Shown here piece after piece: positions 26,801-35,356 of a DNA stretch of 64,000 nucleotides (positions are counted from its first letter, which is position 1; the number at the start of each line of letters is the position of its first letter). The translations under genes were made by a program, and so were the position numbers. The notes beneath the pieces were generated by a model. It did not search any database. It was not told where the DNA came from and worked only from the letters and a program-made list of their open reading frames with translations. Origin of the DNA: Pedobacter steynii (GTDB taxonomy: Bacteria; Bacteroidota; Bacteroidia; Sphingobacteriales; Sphingobacteriaceae); the NCBI RefSeq assembly GCF_001721645.1, contig NZ_CP017141.1:3472001-3536000 (forward strand). The letters run 5' to 3'.

Positions 26801-27729
26801 TATTTGATTGGGGTTTTAATTGTAGTATTGGTGCTGTCTGCTTTCGCTTCTTTTGCCAGCATTGCTTTATATTTTTCCTGATCCTTCTGGAACTCGGCAA
26901 TCACACGTTTTGCATGTGCTATACCTTCTTCACTATCTTTCTTTAAAGCTTTAGCTTCATCAACCAATTTACTCTGAGGATGAGACTCTACAAATTCATC
27001 AGCATAAGTGATGGCTTCATTGTATCTGTCCTCCTGACGTATTTCAATACTGTTTTTTGCATAAGCATATTGAGATTTAACGATCAAAAGATCCATCTCT
27101 TCTGCATATTTAATATCCGGAAAATCAATCTGTGCGTTTTTTAACGCAATAACAGCAGATTTATAATTGCTGATGTCGTATCCACCTAAATCGTAGTATA
27201 ATTTGGCATTATCAAATGCTTTAGTTTCCAGTTTCGAGCGCAGGTCTGCAATATATTTGCTGGCATCCGCTACACGTTCGCTTTTAGGATAAAAGTTGAT
27301 GAATAATTGTAAGGCATCAATCGCCTTATAAGTATTCTCCTGATCCAGAGAAGATTTCGGAGATTCCAGGTAATAACAGTAAGCACCCAGGTATCTGCAT
27401 TCTTCTGCATATTTACTTGTCGGATAGGTATCGGCAAATGATTTGAACTGATATCTGGCAGTCGTATAATCCCTTAATTTATATAAAGTCAGGGCATAGT
27501 AGTAGTTTAAGTCTTCCGCTTCTGCTCTTCCTCTGTACTTTTGAGAAAGGTCTTCAAATAGAATGATAGCTTTTGTGTAATTCTTCTTGTTATAAAGCTT
27601 CATGGCCTCCTGATACTTCTTGGCTACATCGTTGCTCAGTCTGATTTTTTCAAACTGACTTTTGCAACCCGCGATAGTTAGGGCTATGATGGTGAAACTT
27701 AATAGTAATACGTGTTTAATTTTAAACAT
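26800..27729 (-). CDS. bamD: Outer membrane assembly lipoprotein BamD (YfiO)
   Basis: The 309-residue lipoprotein has a lipobox IAGC (Cys at about residue 22). Tandem TPR units follow (YQEAMKLYNKKNYTKAIILFEDL, then LRDYTTARYQFKSFADTYP and further repeats). With BamA it inserts beta-barrels into the outer membrane; it acts at the periplasmic face. It leads the minus-strand series bamD-rpoZ-coaBC-porD. A TATCTTTG -7 box ends 4 nt before its ATG, so the mRNA may be leaderless. Confidence 0.93.
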   Translation of the reverse strand: MFKIKHVLLLSFTIIALTIAGCKSQFEKIRLSNDVAKKYQEAMKLYNKKNYTKAIILFEDLSQKYRGRAEAEDLNYYYALTLYKLRDYTTARYQFKSFADTYPTSKYAEECRYLGAYCYYLESPKSSLDQENTYKAIDALQLFINFYPKSERVADASKYIADLRSKLETKAFDNAKLYYDLGGYDISNYKSAVIALKNAQIDFPDIKYAEEMDLLIVKSQYAYAKNSIEIRQEDRYNEAITYADEFVESHPQSKLVDEAKALKKDSEEGIAHAKRVIAEFQKDQEKYKAMLAKEAKADSTNTTIKTPIK

Positions 27730-27733
27730 TCTG

Positions 27734-27741
27734 CAAAGATA
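27734..27741 (-). promoter_or_regulatory. -7 box of bamD, 4 nt before the start codon
   Basis: TATCTTTG (complement strand), preceded by a TTG about 20 nt upstream. The position implies a transcription start at or next to the ATG. Confidence 0.5.
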
Positions 27742-28016
27742 AGTTAATAATACGATAACGTCAATTAAAAATAATAGGACGCTAAGCTATGTAAAGCGAT
27801 TCATCCTGTCAAACCCTTAACATAATTTAACAAATGGCGTTTTCTGGCTGTGTTTTTCTGATGCTAAAAGTGGGGCAAAAACAGGTGGCCGGCTAATGAT
27901 CTACAGGAAACGGAAAGATTCGAATATGCTAAAATCATTGACCGAAATGCCAGTATCAAATCATTTAATTAACCTAATTTAGTCGGATTTAGAACCACGT
28001 ACTGCAATTGCTCATT

Positions 28017-30425
28017 ATGATGAAAAAGACATTGATGTTATGTGCTGCACTTTTCTCTTTACAAAGTGCTTCTTACGCACAGCATAAAAATATCTACAAT
28101 AAAAACTGGATAGATTTTAATAAAAATGGAAAGAAAGAGGTCTTTGAAGATCCCTCGCAGGAAATAGAGAAAAGGGTAGCCGATTTAATTTCTCAAATGA
28201 CGATGGAGGAGAAGACCTGCCAGATGGCTACGTTGTATGGTTATGGAAGGGTGCTGAAAGAGGAGATGCCTACTGCGGAATGGAAAACTAAAGTCTGGAA
28301 GGATGGAATTGCCAATATTGATGAGGCATTGAATAGTCTGGCTTATAATAAAAAAGCACAAACTGCTTATTCTTATCCATTCAGTAAGCACGCTGAAGCC
28401 ATTAATACACTTCAGAGGTGGTTTATTGAAGAAACAAGAATGGGAATCCCGGTCGATTTTACCAATGAAGGTATTCATGGACTTTGTCATGACCGCGCAA
28501 CGCCTTTACCGGCGCCGGTTAACATTGGAAGCACCTGGAATAAGTCTATGGTAAGACAGGCAGGAAATATTGTCGGACGTGAGGCTAAAGCATTGGGATA
28601 TACCAATGTATATGCACCTATTTTAGATCCTGCCAGAGATCAGCGCTGGGGAAGGGTAGTTGAATGTTATGGAGAGAATCCTTTTCACATAGCCGAGCTT
28701 GGAAAACAAATGGTATTGGGAATTCAGGAGAATGGAGTTGCCGCTACTTTGAAACATTTTGCTGTATATAGTGTGCCTAAAGGAGGAAGAGATGGGGATG
28801 CCCGCACCGACCCGCATGTGGCATGGAGAGAGTTGCATCAGATACATCTGTATCCTTTCAGAAGGGTTGTGCAGGAAGCTGCACCGATGGGGGTGATGAG
28901 TAGCTATAATGACTATGATGGAGTTCCGGTGACGGGAAGCCGTTATTTTCTGACAGAATTGCTCAGAGAAAAATATGGTTTTAAAGGATATATCGTTTCA
29001 GATAGTGAAGCGGTAGAATACCTCTATTCAAAACATCATGTTGCGGATGATTATAAAGGGGCAATCAGGCAGGTTGTTGAAGCCGGACTGGACGTACGTA
29101 CCAATTTTACCATGCCAGAACAGTATATCATGCCTTTAAGAGAACTGATAAAGGAGGGAAAGATTGCGATGAAAACGATTGATGAAAGAGTTGCTCATGT
29201 TTTACGGGTAAAGTTCAGACTGGGGCTTTTCGATCACCCTTACGTCCAAAATACAAAAGCATCAGATCAGGTGGTTCATACTGCCAAAAATGAAGCATTT
29301 TCAGCGCAGCTGAGTCGTGAGTCTCTGGTACTCCTGAAGAATGAGCAAAACCTCCTGCCTTTGGATGCGAAGAAACTGAAAAATGTCCTGATTACCGGAC
29401 CGCTGGCCGCAGAAGTAAATTACACCACAAGCAGGTATGGCCCATCTAACAATCCGGTCACTTCTGTTGTTGATGGCATCAGGAAATATCTGGGCGCTGC
29501 TGCTCAGGTCAATTATGTGAAAGGATGTGATATGATAGATCCCAACTGGCCCGAAAGTGAAATTATTCCCAGCCCTCTTTCTGATGCAGAACAAAGAGGA
29601 ATTGATGAAGCTGTCGCACAGGCGAAACAAGCTGATGTGATCATTGCTGTGGTGGGGGAAGATGAGAAAAGGGTGGGAGAAAGCCTTACCCGTACTGGAT
29701 TAAATCTGCCCGGCCGACAATTACAATTACTAATGGCACTTCATGCTACGGGAAAACCGGTAGTAATGGTGATGGTCAACGGTCAGCCTCTAACCATCAA
29801 TTGGGAAAACCGCTATATCCCCGCAATCCTGGAAGCCTGGTTTCCGGGCCCGCAGAGTGGGACGATCATTGCCGAAACTTTATTTGGAGATTATAACCCT
29901 GGAGGCAAACTTCCCATTACTTTCCCGAAGTCTGTAGGTCAGCTGGAGTATAATTTCCCTTTTAAGCCTGCTTCACAGGCGGGGCAGCCCAGCAGCGGAA
30001 ATAATGGATATGGAAAAACAAGTGTGAACGGTGCATTATATCCCTTTGGTTATGGTTTGAGTTATACCAGTTTTGAATATAGCAACCTACAGGTAAAACA
30101 AACTACGCAGCAGGCAGGTTCTGATATTGAAGTGAGTGTGGAGGTGAAGAATACCGGAGGACGTAAAGGAGATGATGTGGTACAGCTATATCTTAAAGAC
30201 CTGGTGAGTAGTGTAACCACTTATGACTCGGATCTTCGGGGATTCGAAAGATTAAGCCTTTTGCCAGGAGAACAGAAAACCGTGAAATTTATGCTCAAGC
30301 CGGACGACCTTTCTATTTTGGATAAAGATATGAACTGGAGGGTGGAACCTGGGAAATTTAGAGTAATGATTGGTCAGTCTTCCGAAGATATTAAGTTGAA
30401 ACAGGAATTTGAAATTATGCCTTAA
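28017..30425 (+). CDS. Glycoside hydrolase family 3 (beta-glucosidase type)
   Basis: The ~802-residue secreted exo-glycosidase has a signal peptide ending SYAQ. The GH3 N-terminal barrel includes the KH site (ATLKHFAVYS) and the catalytic nucleophile Asp in YIVSDSEAVEYLY (about residue 328). The GH3 C-terminal domain contains VAVVGEDEKRVGE-like and GGKLPITFP segments, and a fibronectin-III-like domain follows (about 690-800: YPFGYGLSYTSFEYS, then DVVQLYLKD). Relatives cleave beta-glucosides or xylosides in the periplasm. The start is taken at ATG 28017 or 28020; upstream in-frame TTG codons are unlikely. Confidence 0.93.
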   Translation: MMKKTLMLCAALFSLQSASYAQHKNIYNKNWIDFNKNGKKEVFEDPSQEIEKRVADLISQMTMEEKTCQMATLYGYGRVLKEEMPTAEWKTKVWKDGIANIDEALNSLAYNKKAQTAYSYPFSKHAEAINTLQRWFIEETRMGIPVDFTNEGIHGLCHDRATPLPAPVNIGSTWNKSMVRQAGNIVGREAKALGYTNVYAPILDPARDQRWGRVVECYGENPFHIAELGKQMVLGIQENGVAATLKHFAVYSVPKGGRDGDARTDPHVAWRELHQIHLYPFRRVVQEAAPMGVMSSYNDYDGVPVTGSRYFLTELLREKYGFKGYIVSDSEAVEYLYSKHHVADDYKGAIRQVVEAGLDVRTNFTMPEQYIMPLRELIKEGKIAMKTIDERVAHVLRVKFRLGLFDHPYVQNTKASDQVVHTAKNEAFSAQLSRESLVLLKNEQNLLPLDAKKLKNVLITGPLAAEVNYTTSRYGPSNNPVTSVVDGIRKYLGAAAQVNYVKGCDMIDPNWPESEIIPSPLSDAEQRGIDEAVAQAKQADVIIAVVGEDEKRVGESLTRTGLNLPGRQLQLLMALHATGKPVVMVMVNGQPLTINWENRYIPAILEAWFPGPQSGTIIAETLFGDYNPGGKLPITFPKSVGQLEYNFPFKPASQAGQPSSGNNGYGKTSVNGALYPFGYGLSYTSFEYSNLQVKQTTQQAGSDIEVSVEVKNTGGRKGDDVVQLYLKDLVSSVTTYDSDLRGFERLSLLPGEQKTVKFMLKPDDLSILDKDMNWRVEPGKFRVMIGQSSEDIKLKQEFEIMP

Positions 30426-30431
30426 GATAGG

Positions 30432-30794
30432 CTACTTCCCATTTTCATAGGCTATTTTAAGGTAACTGATGACTTCCTCATTGAGGTCATCAGGATGATA
30501 GATTCTCAAATGGTGGTTGTAGTCATCGCTACCCAGCACTGCTTTGATCTTGCGGAAACATAAGTTGTCTTCGTAAGGCTGTTTAAAGGGTAGAACTACA
30601 TCGATGAAATCCTTACCCATTTGTATGACATAAGCAAAATTTATTCTGCCGGAAAAAGCGATCATAGTTTTTCCGGCATGATATTCCACATTCCCGATTT
30701 TCAATAAAGTTGCTGTCAGCTGCCGAAAAAGGGCAATGCTTGTTGCTGATTTATTCTGCAGAAAACCTGCTGTCGCTTTTTCTGATTGATTCAT
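30432..30794 (-). CDS. DUF5655-type hypothetical protein
   Basis: The 120-residue cytoplasmic protein has no signal or membrane segment. The pattern KTMIAFSGRINFAYVIQM, followed by an alpha/beta ending (LRIYHPDDLNEEVISYLKIAYE), resembles the DUF5655 domain; I recognise this by pattern only. It converges with the GH3 gene (6-bp gap). No function is known. Confidence 0.7.
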   Translation of the reverse strand: MNQSEKATAGFLQNKSATSIALFRQLTATLLKIGNVEYHAGKTMIAFSGRINFAYVIQMGKDFIDVVLPFKQPYEDNLCFRKIKAVLGSDDYNHHLRIYHPDDLNEEVISYLKIAYENGK

Positions 30795-30907
30795 TAGTAG
30801 TCTTCCGGAGTTGATCCCGCCAGGATATAAAGTTAGTATTATTTCGGCTCAGTAAAGACATGCTGGTTTGTTCTTCCTGATAGAAGTAATAAAAAAAGAA
30901 TAAAATA

Positions 30908-30938
30908 TTTGGATAATTAAGTCTATTGTCTACATTTG
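30908..30938 (+). promoter_or_regulatory. Consensus Bacteroidota promoter of the ABC/GntR operon
   Basis: TTTG (30908-30911), exactly 19 nt, then TACATTTG (30931-30938): a complete match to TTTG-N19-TAnnTTTG. The predicted start lies at about 30943-30946, inside the adjacent palindrome. Confidence 0.8.
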
Positions 30939-30941
30939 TAC

Positions 30942-30961
30942 TGTACTAGTTAAATAGTACA
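30942..30961. promoter_or_regulatory. Palindromic operator, probable GntR (YtrA-type) site
   Basis: TGTACTA-GTTAAA-TAGTACA, 7-bp perfect arms, placed at the predicted transcription start and 17 bp before the first gene. The operon encodes its own GntR regulator, so autoregulation is likely. Confidence 0.65.
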
Positions 30962-30977
30962 CTAAACTTATAACGCT

Positions 30978-31808
30978 ATGATAGAAATCTCCAACTTAAC
31001 CTTTGGATACAGCAAAAAGAAATTGTTGTTTAAAAACCTGAACTTAAAGCTTCAGATGGGTCATATATATGGTCTGCTTGGAAAGAATGGAGCGGGTAAA
31101 TCTACACTTCTTAAAAACCTTGCGGGCCTTGTTTTCCCTCAGGAGGGCCTTTGTTCACTTAATGGATATCATTCTGCAGGCCGTTTACCAGGTTTTTTGC
31201 AGGAATTGTTTTTTATACCTGAGGAAATGCATTTGCCGGGAATTACGGCCACTCAGTTTGCAGGCAGTACCGCACATTTCTATCCGAAATTTAATGAAGC
31301 ACAATATTTTAAGATGTTGGCAGAATTCGATGTGCCGGTTTCCAGTGTATTGGGAAAACTGTCTTTCGGTCAGCAGAAAAAAGTAATGATTGCTTTTGGC
31401 CTGGCTACAAACACGGCATTACTTATTATGGATGAACCTACTAATGGTTTGGATATCCCGTCTAAAGTTAAATTCAGGAAAATTATCGCCGGGGCACTTA
31501 CTGATGAGCGCTGTATCATCATCTCTACGCATCAGATCCGTGACCTGGATAGCCTGATCGACAGTGTATTGGTTTTGCACCAGCAAGAGATTGTATTGAA
31601 TAGTGGTCTGGATGAAATTGCAGAGCGCATTCAATTTACGACTACTGCTCAGGCAAATAAGGCGGCTATCCTCTATGAAGAATCCAATGCTGTAGGAATC
31701 AATACGATCAGTGTGAACCATAATCAGACTTTCAGCAAGGTTGATATGGAGATGCTTTTCAATGCGATCGTCAACGATCATAAATCAGTAATAGACATTT
31801 TAAAATAA
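30978..31808 (+). CDS. ABC transporter ATP-binding protein
   Basis: The 276-residue ABC ATPase has Walker A GLLGKNGAGKST (about 33-44), signature LSFGQQKKV, Walker B LLIMDEPTNGLD and switch STHQ. The C-terminal extension (~60 residues) is typical of YtrB/drug-efflux subunits. It is the first gene of an operon with a membrane permease, a GntR regulator and a periplasmic protein. Such GntR/ABC sets often respond to envelope stress or antibiotics; the substrate is unknown. Confidence 0.88.
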   Translation: MIEISNLTFGYSKKKLLFKNLNLKLQMGHIYGLLGKNGAGKSTLLKNLAGLVFPQEGLCSLNGYHSAGRLPGFLQELFFIPEEMHLPGITATQFAGSTAHFYPKFNEAQYFKMLAEFDVPVSSVLGKLSFGQQKKVMIAFGLATNTALLIMDEPTNGLDIPSKVKFRKIIAGALTDERCIIISTHQIRDLDSLIDSVLVLHQQEIVLNSGLDEIAERIQFTTTAQANKAAILYEESNAVGINTISVNHNQTFSKVDMEMLFNAIVNDHKSVIDILK

Positions 31809-31814
31809 GGCCTC

Positions 31815-32594
31815 ATGAACAATATATTTAACTTTCGAAGATTTTCACTTCTTTTTAGTAAACATACCCGAGAATATTATAAAACTTATTTATTATCCGT
31901 AGCCGTGTTATTCGGGCTGCTGACTGCAGCCCTTGGATTTCTTTGTTATGTGAGTGGTGGAGCTATTCAAATAAAAACTCAGTTTTCCATTTTCTTTCTT
32001 TTTCTTTTAGGTGCGGGCTCAGTTTTTACGAGTTTGGTCTTTTCTGATTTTGGAGATAGCAGGAAGTCAATTGCGATGTTGACGCTGCCGGTTTCTCATT
32101 TTGAGAAGTATCTGGTCGCCTGGATTTACTCTTTTGTTATTTTTCAACTGGTTTTCCTGTTGAGTTTTTATGCTGTCGATTTTCTTGTCTTAACGCTTGG
32201 TAGTTCAGGAAAAGGTGAAGAATTAAAAATTATGAATGTGTTTTCTGCAGATGGCGAGCACTTGTTTGTATTTCAGCTCTACATGATTGTCCATAGTATG
32301 GCTTTTTTGGGAGCAATCTTTTTTGAGAAGATTCATTTTATCAAAACTGCATTTGTGGTATTGATACTGAGCCTGGTGCTGATTTTGATCAATCAACCTA
32401 TGGTTCATGCACTCTTTGATGTGAAGCTGCAAAAAATAGTGCCCTTTGTAAACTTAGGGATAGAAGAAGCCGGAAGATATTATATCATTAATCCTTTGCC
32501 TTCTGTCAAACCGTTAATGCTTGGTTTATCCCTGACTTTTGCGGTGTTATTATGGATCGGTGCCTATTTTAAATTGAAAGAAAAAGAAGTCTAA
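31815..32594 (+). CDS. ABC transporter permease-like membrane protein
   Basis: The 259-residue protein has about six hydrophobic membrane segments (around 25-45, 55-75, 95-120, 155-175, 178-195, 235-255). No strong family signature is visible, but its position 6 bp after the ATPase and its topology match ABC-2 type permeases. The next gene starts 1 bp after its stop. Confidence 0.75.
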   Translation: MNNIFNFRRFSLLFSKHTREYYKTYLLSVAVLFGLLTAALGFLCYVSGGAIQIKTQFSIFFLFLLGAGSVFTSLVFSDFGDSRKSIAMLTLPVSHFEKYLVAWIYSFVIFQLVFLLSFYAVDFLVLTLGSSGKGEELKIMNVFSADGEHLFVFQLYMIVHSMAFLGAIFFEKIHFIKTAFVVLILSLVLILINQPMVHALFDVKLQKIVPFVNLGIEEAGRYYIINPLPSVKPLMLGLSLTFAVLLWIGAYFKLKEKEV

Positions 32595-32595
32595 G

Positions 32596-32970
32596 ATGGA
32601 ATTTAGAGATAATGAAGCCATATATCTGCAGATAGCTGCTTATGTTGGAGAAAATATTATGCTGCACAAGTGGCCGGCAAATGAGAAGATCCCTTCCGTT
32701 AGAGAACTGGCTGTGGATTTACAGGTAAACCCGAATACGGTAGTCAGAGCCTATGAGTTTTTACAGAATAAAGAAGTCATCTTAAACAAGAGGGGAATAG
32801 GTTTTTTTATTGCTGCGGATGCCGAAGAGAAAATAAAAGGATATAGTAAAGAAAGATTCCTGGGAAATGAACTCCCGGAATTTTTCAGAAATATATTTCT
32901 CTTAAATATCAGTATGAAAGAAATTGAAGAACGCTTTGAGAAGTTTAAAGCGGAACATTACCAGAAGTAA
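32596..32970 (+). CDS. GntR family transcriptional regulator (YtrA subfamily)
   Basis: The 124-residue regulator has an N-terminal winged helix (IYLQIAAYVGENI, PSVRELAVDLQVNPNTVVRAYEFL, then NKRGIGFFIA) and only a short C-terminal helical tail. This is the compact YtrA arrangement. It is predicted to bind the palindrome at 30942-30961 and repress its own operon until an effector is present. Confidence 0.88.
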   Translation: MEFRDNEAIYLQIAAYVGENIMLHKWPANEKIPSVRELAVDLQVNPNTVVRAYEFLQNKEVILNKRGIGFFIAADAEEKIKGYSKERFLGNELPEFFRNIFLLNISMKEIEERFEKFKAEHYQK

Positions 32971-32994
32971 TCATTAAAAATAAAATTACAGAAG

Positions 32995-33720
32995 ATGAAA
33001 CTAAGTACCATATTTATTATCGCAGCAGCCATTATTTCATTGGCGATGTTAACTGCTTATAACTTTTCTTTAAAGGCATCTTATCAGAAAGGTGGTTATA
33101 AAGACCGTTTCAATGAGCTTGAGTTTAGCTCCATTAAAGGATTGACTGAGCTTCACGTTAATGCGGCAAACAGATTTGCCATCAGTATAGAAAAAGGAGA
33201 TAAAGAAGGTTTATGGATTAGAGACCAGGTTAAAGGTCTGGTTAATGTTAGTCAGGTAGGAAATGCATTGACTATAGATCTGACTAATGAGGCTAAAGAA
33301 CGTGGCTTCCATACCAAAGATGGTGATATCATTCTTTTTTCAAATAGCCTGAATACGATAAATACAGCACCTTATTTTACTAAGGAGCAAAAGGAGAAAG
33401 AATGGTTTTATAATCATGGCGAAATCAGAGTTAAAGATTTAAGCGGAGAGTTGCTGGATCTTCGTCTCGGAAAGTTTACTTCTGTTTATATGGATCATGT
33501 TAAAGTAAATACGCTAAAGGCCAGAGTAGGAGAGGCCGGTTTTGCCGATGCGTTTTTAACAGTTGATTCTTCTAACCAGATTGCATTTGCAGATTTGAGT
33601 ATTCCTGGTAGAAGTACAATAGTACTTTTAAATCCAAAAATTGTTAAAACTCATTACAATTTGTCAGACAGTGCTACTGTGACCTTAAATGGGTCTATGC
33701 TAAAGGGCATACGACCTTAA
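32995..33720 (+). CDS. Periplasmic or anchored protein of the ABC/GntR operon, unknown function
   Basis: The 241-residue protein has an N-terminal membrane segment (IFIIAAAIISLAMLTAY, about 6-22). The rest is predicted soluble, with repeated beta-strand pattern (GLTELHVNAANRFAISIEK, SSNQIAFADLSIPGRSTI). It faintly recalls the GIN/DUF2807 beta-solenoid class. It is the last gene of the operon (25 bp after the GntR gene). The IS3 element begins about 55 bp after its stop. The C-terminus (LNGSMLKGIRP) looks complete. Confidence 0.65.
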   Translation: MKLSTIFIIAAAIISLAMLTAYNFSLKASYQKGGYKDRFNELEFSSIKGLTELHVNAANRFAISIEKGDKEGLWIRDQVKGLVNVSQVGNALTIDLTNEAKERGFHTKDGDIILFSNSLNTINTAPYFTKEQKEKEWFYNHGEIRVKDLSGELLDLRLGKFTSVYMDHVKVNTLKARVGEAGFADAFLTVDSSNQIAFADLSIPGRSTIVLLNPKIVKTHYNLSDSATVTLNGSMLKGIRP

Positions 33721-33775
33721 ACCCTATATAGGTTTGTCTGAATCGGAAAGACTCTAGTTCGGAGATCCTTGTCCG

Positions 33776-33796
33776 TTCCTGCCCTGAGTTTACATA
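33776..33796 (+). repeat. Left inverted repeat of the IS3-family element
   Basis: TTCCTG-CCC-TGAGTTTACATA. The complement occurs at 35084-35104 with TTT in place of CCC. Confidence 0.75.
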
Positions 33797-33819
33797 AGAA
33801 AGTTTTTCAAGAGAGAAAA

Positions 33820-34191
33820 ATGAGTATGAAAAATGAACGTCCAAACAAAAGAAAAGGAGGCACAGAGTGGAATCATTCCGAGAGTCTTAGAGTACAGATC
33901 GCCTTAGAGTATCTTGATGGTGATTTTAGCCAGGTTCAAATAGAACGTAAGTATGGGTTATCGCCCAATACGGTTTATAGATTCGTATCTTGGTACAAAA
34001 GTAATCATAACCATCTTATGCCAGAAGCCGTCAACGTAGCTGAAGAGCTGCCTTTCAGCGCTAAAGAACGAAGAGAGCTGGAAAAGCGGCTGGCCTTATC
34101 AGAACTGAAGGTCGCCGTGCTGGAAAAAGTGATTGCCATTGCTAATGAGGAATATGGTACAGATCTTAAAAAAAAAGCTGCTACCAAGTGA
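33820..34191 (+). CDS. IS3-family OrfA (helix-turn-helix protein)
   Basis: The 123-residue DNA-binding subunit of the IS3 transposase has an HTH: VQIALEYLDGDFSQVQIERK, then YGLSPNTVYRFVSWY, with a Leu-rich C-terminal helix (LEKRLALSELKVAVLEKVIA). ATG 33820 is preferred; an upstream TTG (33769) lies outside the element. Near its 3' end is a run of nine A (34168-34176) where -1 slippage would join it to orfB. Its stop overlaps a possible GTG start of orfB (GTGA). Confidence 0.88.
   Translation: MSMKNERPNKRKGGTEWNHSESLRVQIALEYLDGDFSQVQIERKYGLSPNTVYRFVSWYKSNHNHLMPEAVNVAEELPFSAKERRELEKRLALSELKVAVLEKVIAIANEEYGTDLKKKAATK
34168..34176 (+). promoter_or_regulatory. Probable programmed -1 frameshift site (A9)
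   Basis: OrfB lies in the -1 frame relative to OrfA, and that frame has a TAA at 34167, so it opens only from within the A run. Slippage on A-AAA-AAA would give an OrfAB fusion, as in other IS3 elements. Confidence 0.7.
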
Positions 34192-35090
34192 TCTCAGAAC
34201 TCAGAGGCACCCGCAAATACTATAGCATAGCTCTTCTTTGCGCCACATTTGATTATACCAGGCAAGCCTGGTATAATCATCTAAAAAGTGTTGAATTGCA
34301 TCTTCTGGAGGAGCATATTGTACTTGAAAAAATCATTGAGATCCGTAAAGCGCTTCCTAAAACAGGATGCATAAAGTTGTATAAAGAACTCAATAATGGC
34401 TTTTTACAGGCCCATGGTATCACTATGGGAAGAGATGCGGTATTTGAATTCGTACGTTCTAATGGAATGTTGATCAAGACAAAAAAGAAATGGGTTCGTA
34501 CAACAAATTCTTTTCACCGGTTTAAAGTTCATCCTGATCTGGTGCAGCGCAGGCCAGCGATACATGCTGAAGAAATATGGGTAAGCGATATTACTTATCT
34601 GCGTACCAGTACTTGTTTTCTTTATTTATCACTAATCACAGATGCCTATTCAAGAAAGATCGTAGGTCATCATTTGGCGACTGATTTAAAGGCAATCGGA
34701 TGTATTAAAGCATTAAATCTAGCCTTAAAAGGAAGATTGTATCCAAACAGACCCCTTATTCATCACTCAGACAGAGGAACTCAATATTGTTGCGATGACT
34801 ATGTGACCATGCTTAAAGACAATGGAATACAAATCAGTATGACTCAGACAGGCAGTCCATATGATAATGCAATAGCAGAAAGAGTGAATGGAATACTGAA
34901 AATGGAACTAGGGTTGGAAAAGACCTTTAAAAATGTAGCCCAGGCGAAAGTATCAGTAGAACTGGCTATGGATAAATACAATAATTTAAGAATGCATTCC
35001 AGTTGCGAATTCCAAACCCCACAGCTGACTCACATGGTGGAGAATATCGTTCCAAAACAACAAAAAACACAATCCTTACTGCCTATGTAA
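34188..35090 (+). CDS. IS3-family OrfB transposase (DDE integrase core)
   Basis: The 300-residue catalytic part has the DD(35)E triad: Asp133 in WVSDITYL, Asp195 in HHSDRGTQ and Glu231 in AIAERVNG, with 35 residues between the last two as expected. The HTH_21-like N-terminus (KTGCIKLYKEL) is present. The listed GTG start may be used, but translation as an OrfAB fusion by frameshifting is likely. No disrupting stop was seen, so the element may be active. Confidence 0.92.
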   Translation: MISELRGTRKYYSIALLCATFDYTRQAWYNHLKSVELHLLEEHIVLEKIIEIRKALPKTGCIKLYKELNNGFLQAHGITMGRDAVFEFVRSNGMLIKTKKKWVRTTNSFHRFKVHPDLVQRRPAIHAEEIWVSDITYLRTSTCFLYLSLITDAYSRKIVGHHLATDLKAIGCIKALNLALKGRLYPNRPLIHHSDRGTQYCCDDYVTMLKDNGIQISMTQTGSPYDNAIAERVNGILKMELGLEKTFKNVAQAKVSVELAMDKYNNLRMHSSCEFQTPQLTHMVENIVPKQQKTQSLLPM

Positions 35091-35104
35091 ACTCAAAACA
35101 GGAA
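35084..35104 (+). repeat. Right inverted repeat of the IS3-family element
   Basis: TATGTAAACTCA-AAA-CAGGAA, complement of the left repeat apart from the central three bases. It overlaps the last codons of orfB. Confidence 0.75.
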
Positions 35105-35119
35105 AATCAGCATTTTTGG

Positions 35120-35233
35120 GTAAACTTATATCAGTAATAAAATTTATCATTGTAAACCTATATCAGTAAAACAAAAAAACTACGTAAACACTAATCAGTA
35201 ATTTACTTTCTGTATGTAAACTTATTGCAGTAT
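35120..35233 (+). repeat. Four-copy 18-bp motif with exact 32-bp period
   Basis: GTAAAC-N6-CAGTA(A/T) occurs at 35120, 35152, 35184 and 35216. The right IS end at 35087 fits the shorter form GTAAAC-N6-CAG. Spacers of 14 bp are AT-rich and unrelated. There is no gene here; possible roles are transposase-binding subterminal sites or remnants of repeated ends. Confidence 0.8.
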
Positions 35234-35262
35234 AAGACACTCTGTAATGAGTCTGGATCTGG

Positions 35263-35356
35263 GAGGTAGTTGCGAGGTAGTTACGAGGTAGTTGAAAGGT
35301 TAAAACAATAATGCAACTACCTCTCAGGTACCTTTCAACTACCTCGCAACTACCTT
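35263..35356. repeat. Inverted array of an 11-bp repeat
   Basis: GAGGTAGTT recurs at 35263, 35274 and 35285 (11-bp period). Its complement AACTACCT(C/T) occurs at 35315, 35337 and 35348. Together they could fold into a long hairpin. The stretch 35105-35443 holds no credible gene; an ORF read through it is rejected. Confidence 0.82.

Larger units (their letters stand above)
33776..35104 (+). mobile_element. IS3-family insertion sequence
   Basis: It contains overlapping orfA/orfB with a DDE transposase, bounded by imperfect inverted repeats (33776-33796 and 35084-35104; 18 of 21 positions match, the central three differ). No target-site duplication is obvious at these limits, so the true ends may be slightly further out. 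It lies between the ABC/GntR operon and the glycerophosphodiesterase gene. Confidence 0.88.

Noticed and set aside
35120..35233. Possible CRISPR array
   Set aside because: The repeat is only 18 bp and degenerate, spacers are 14 bp and AT-rich, and there are no cas genes.
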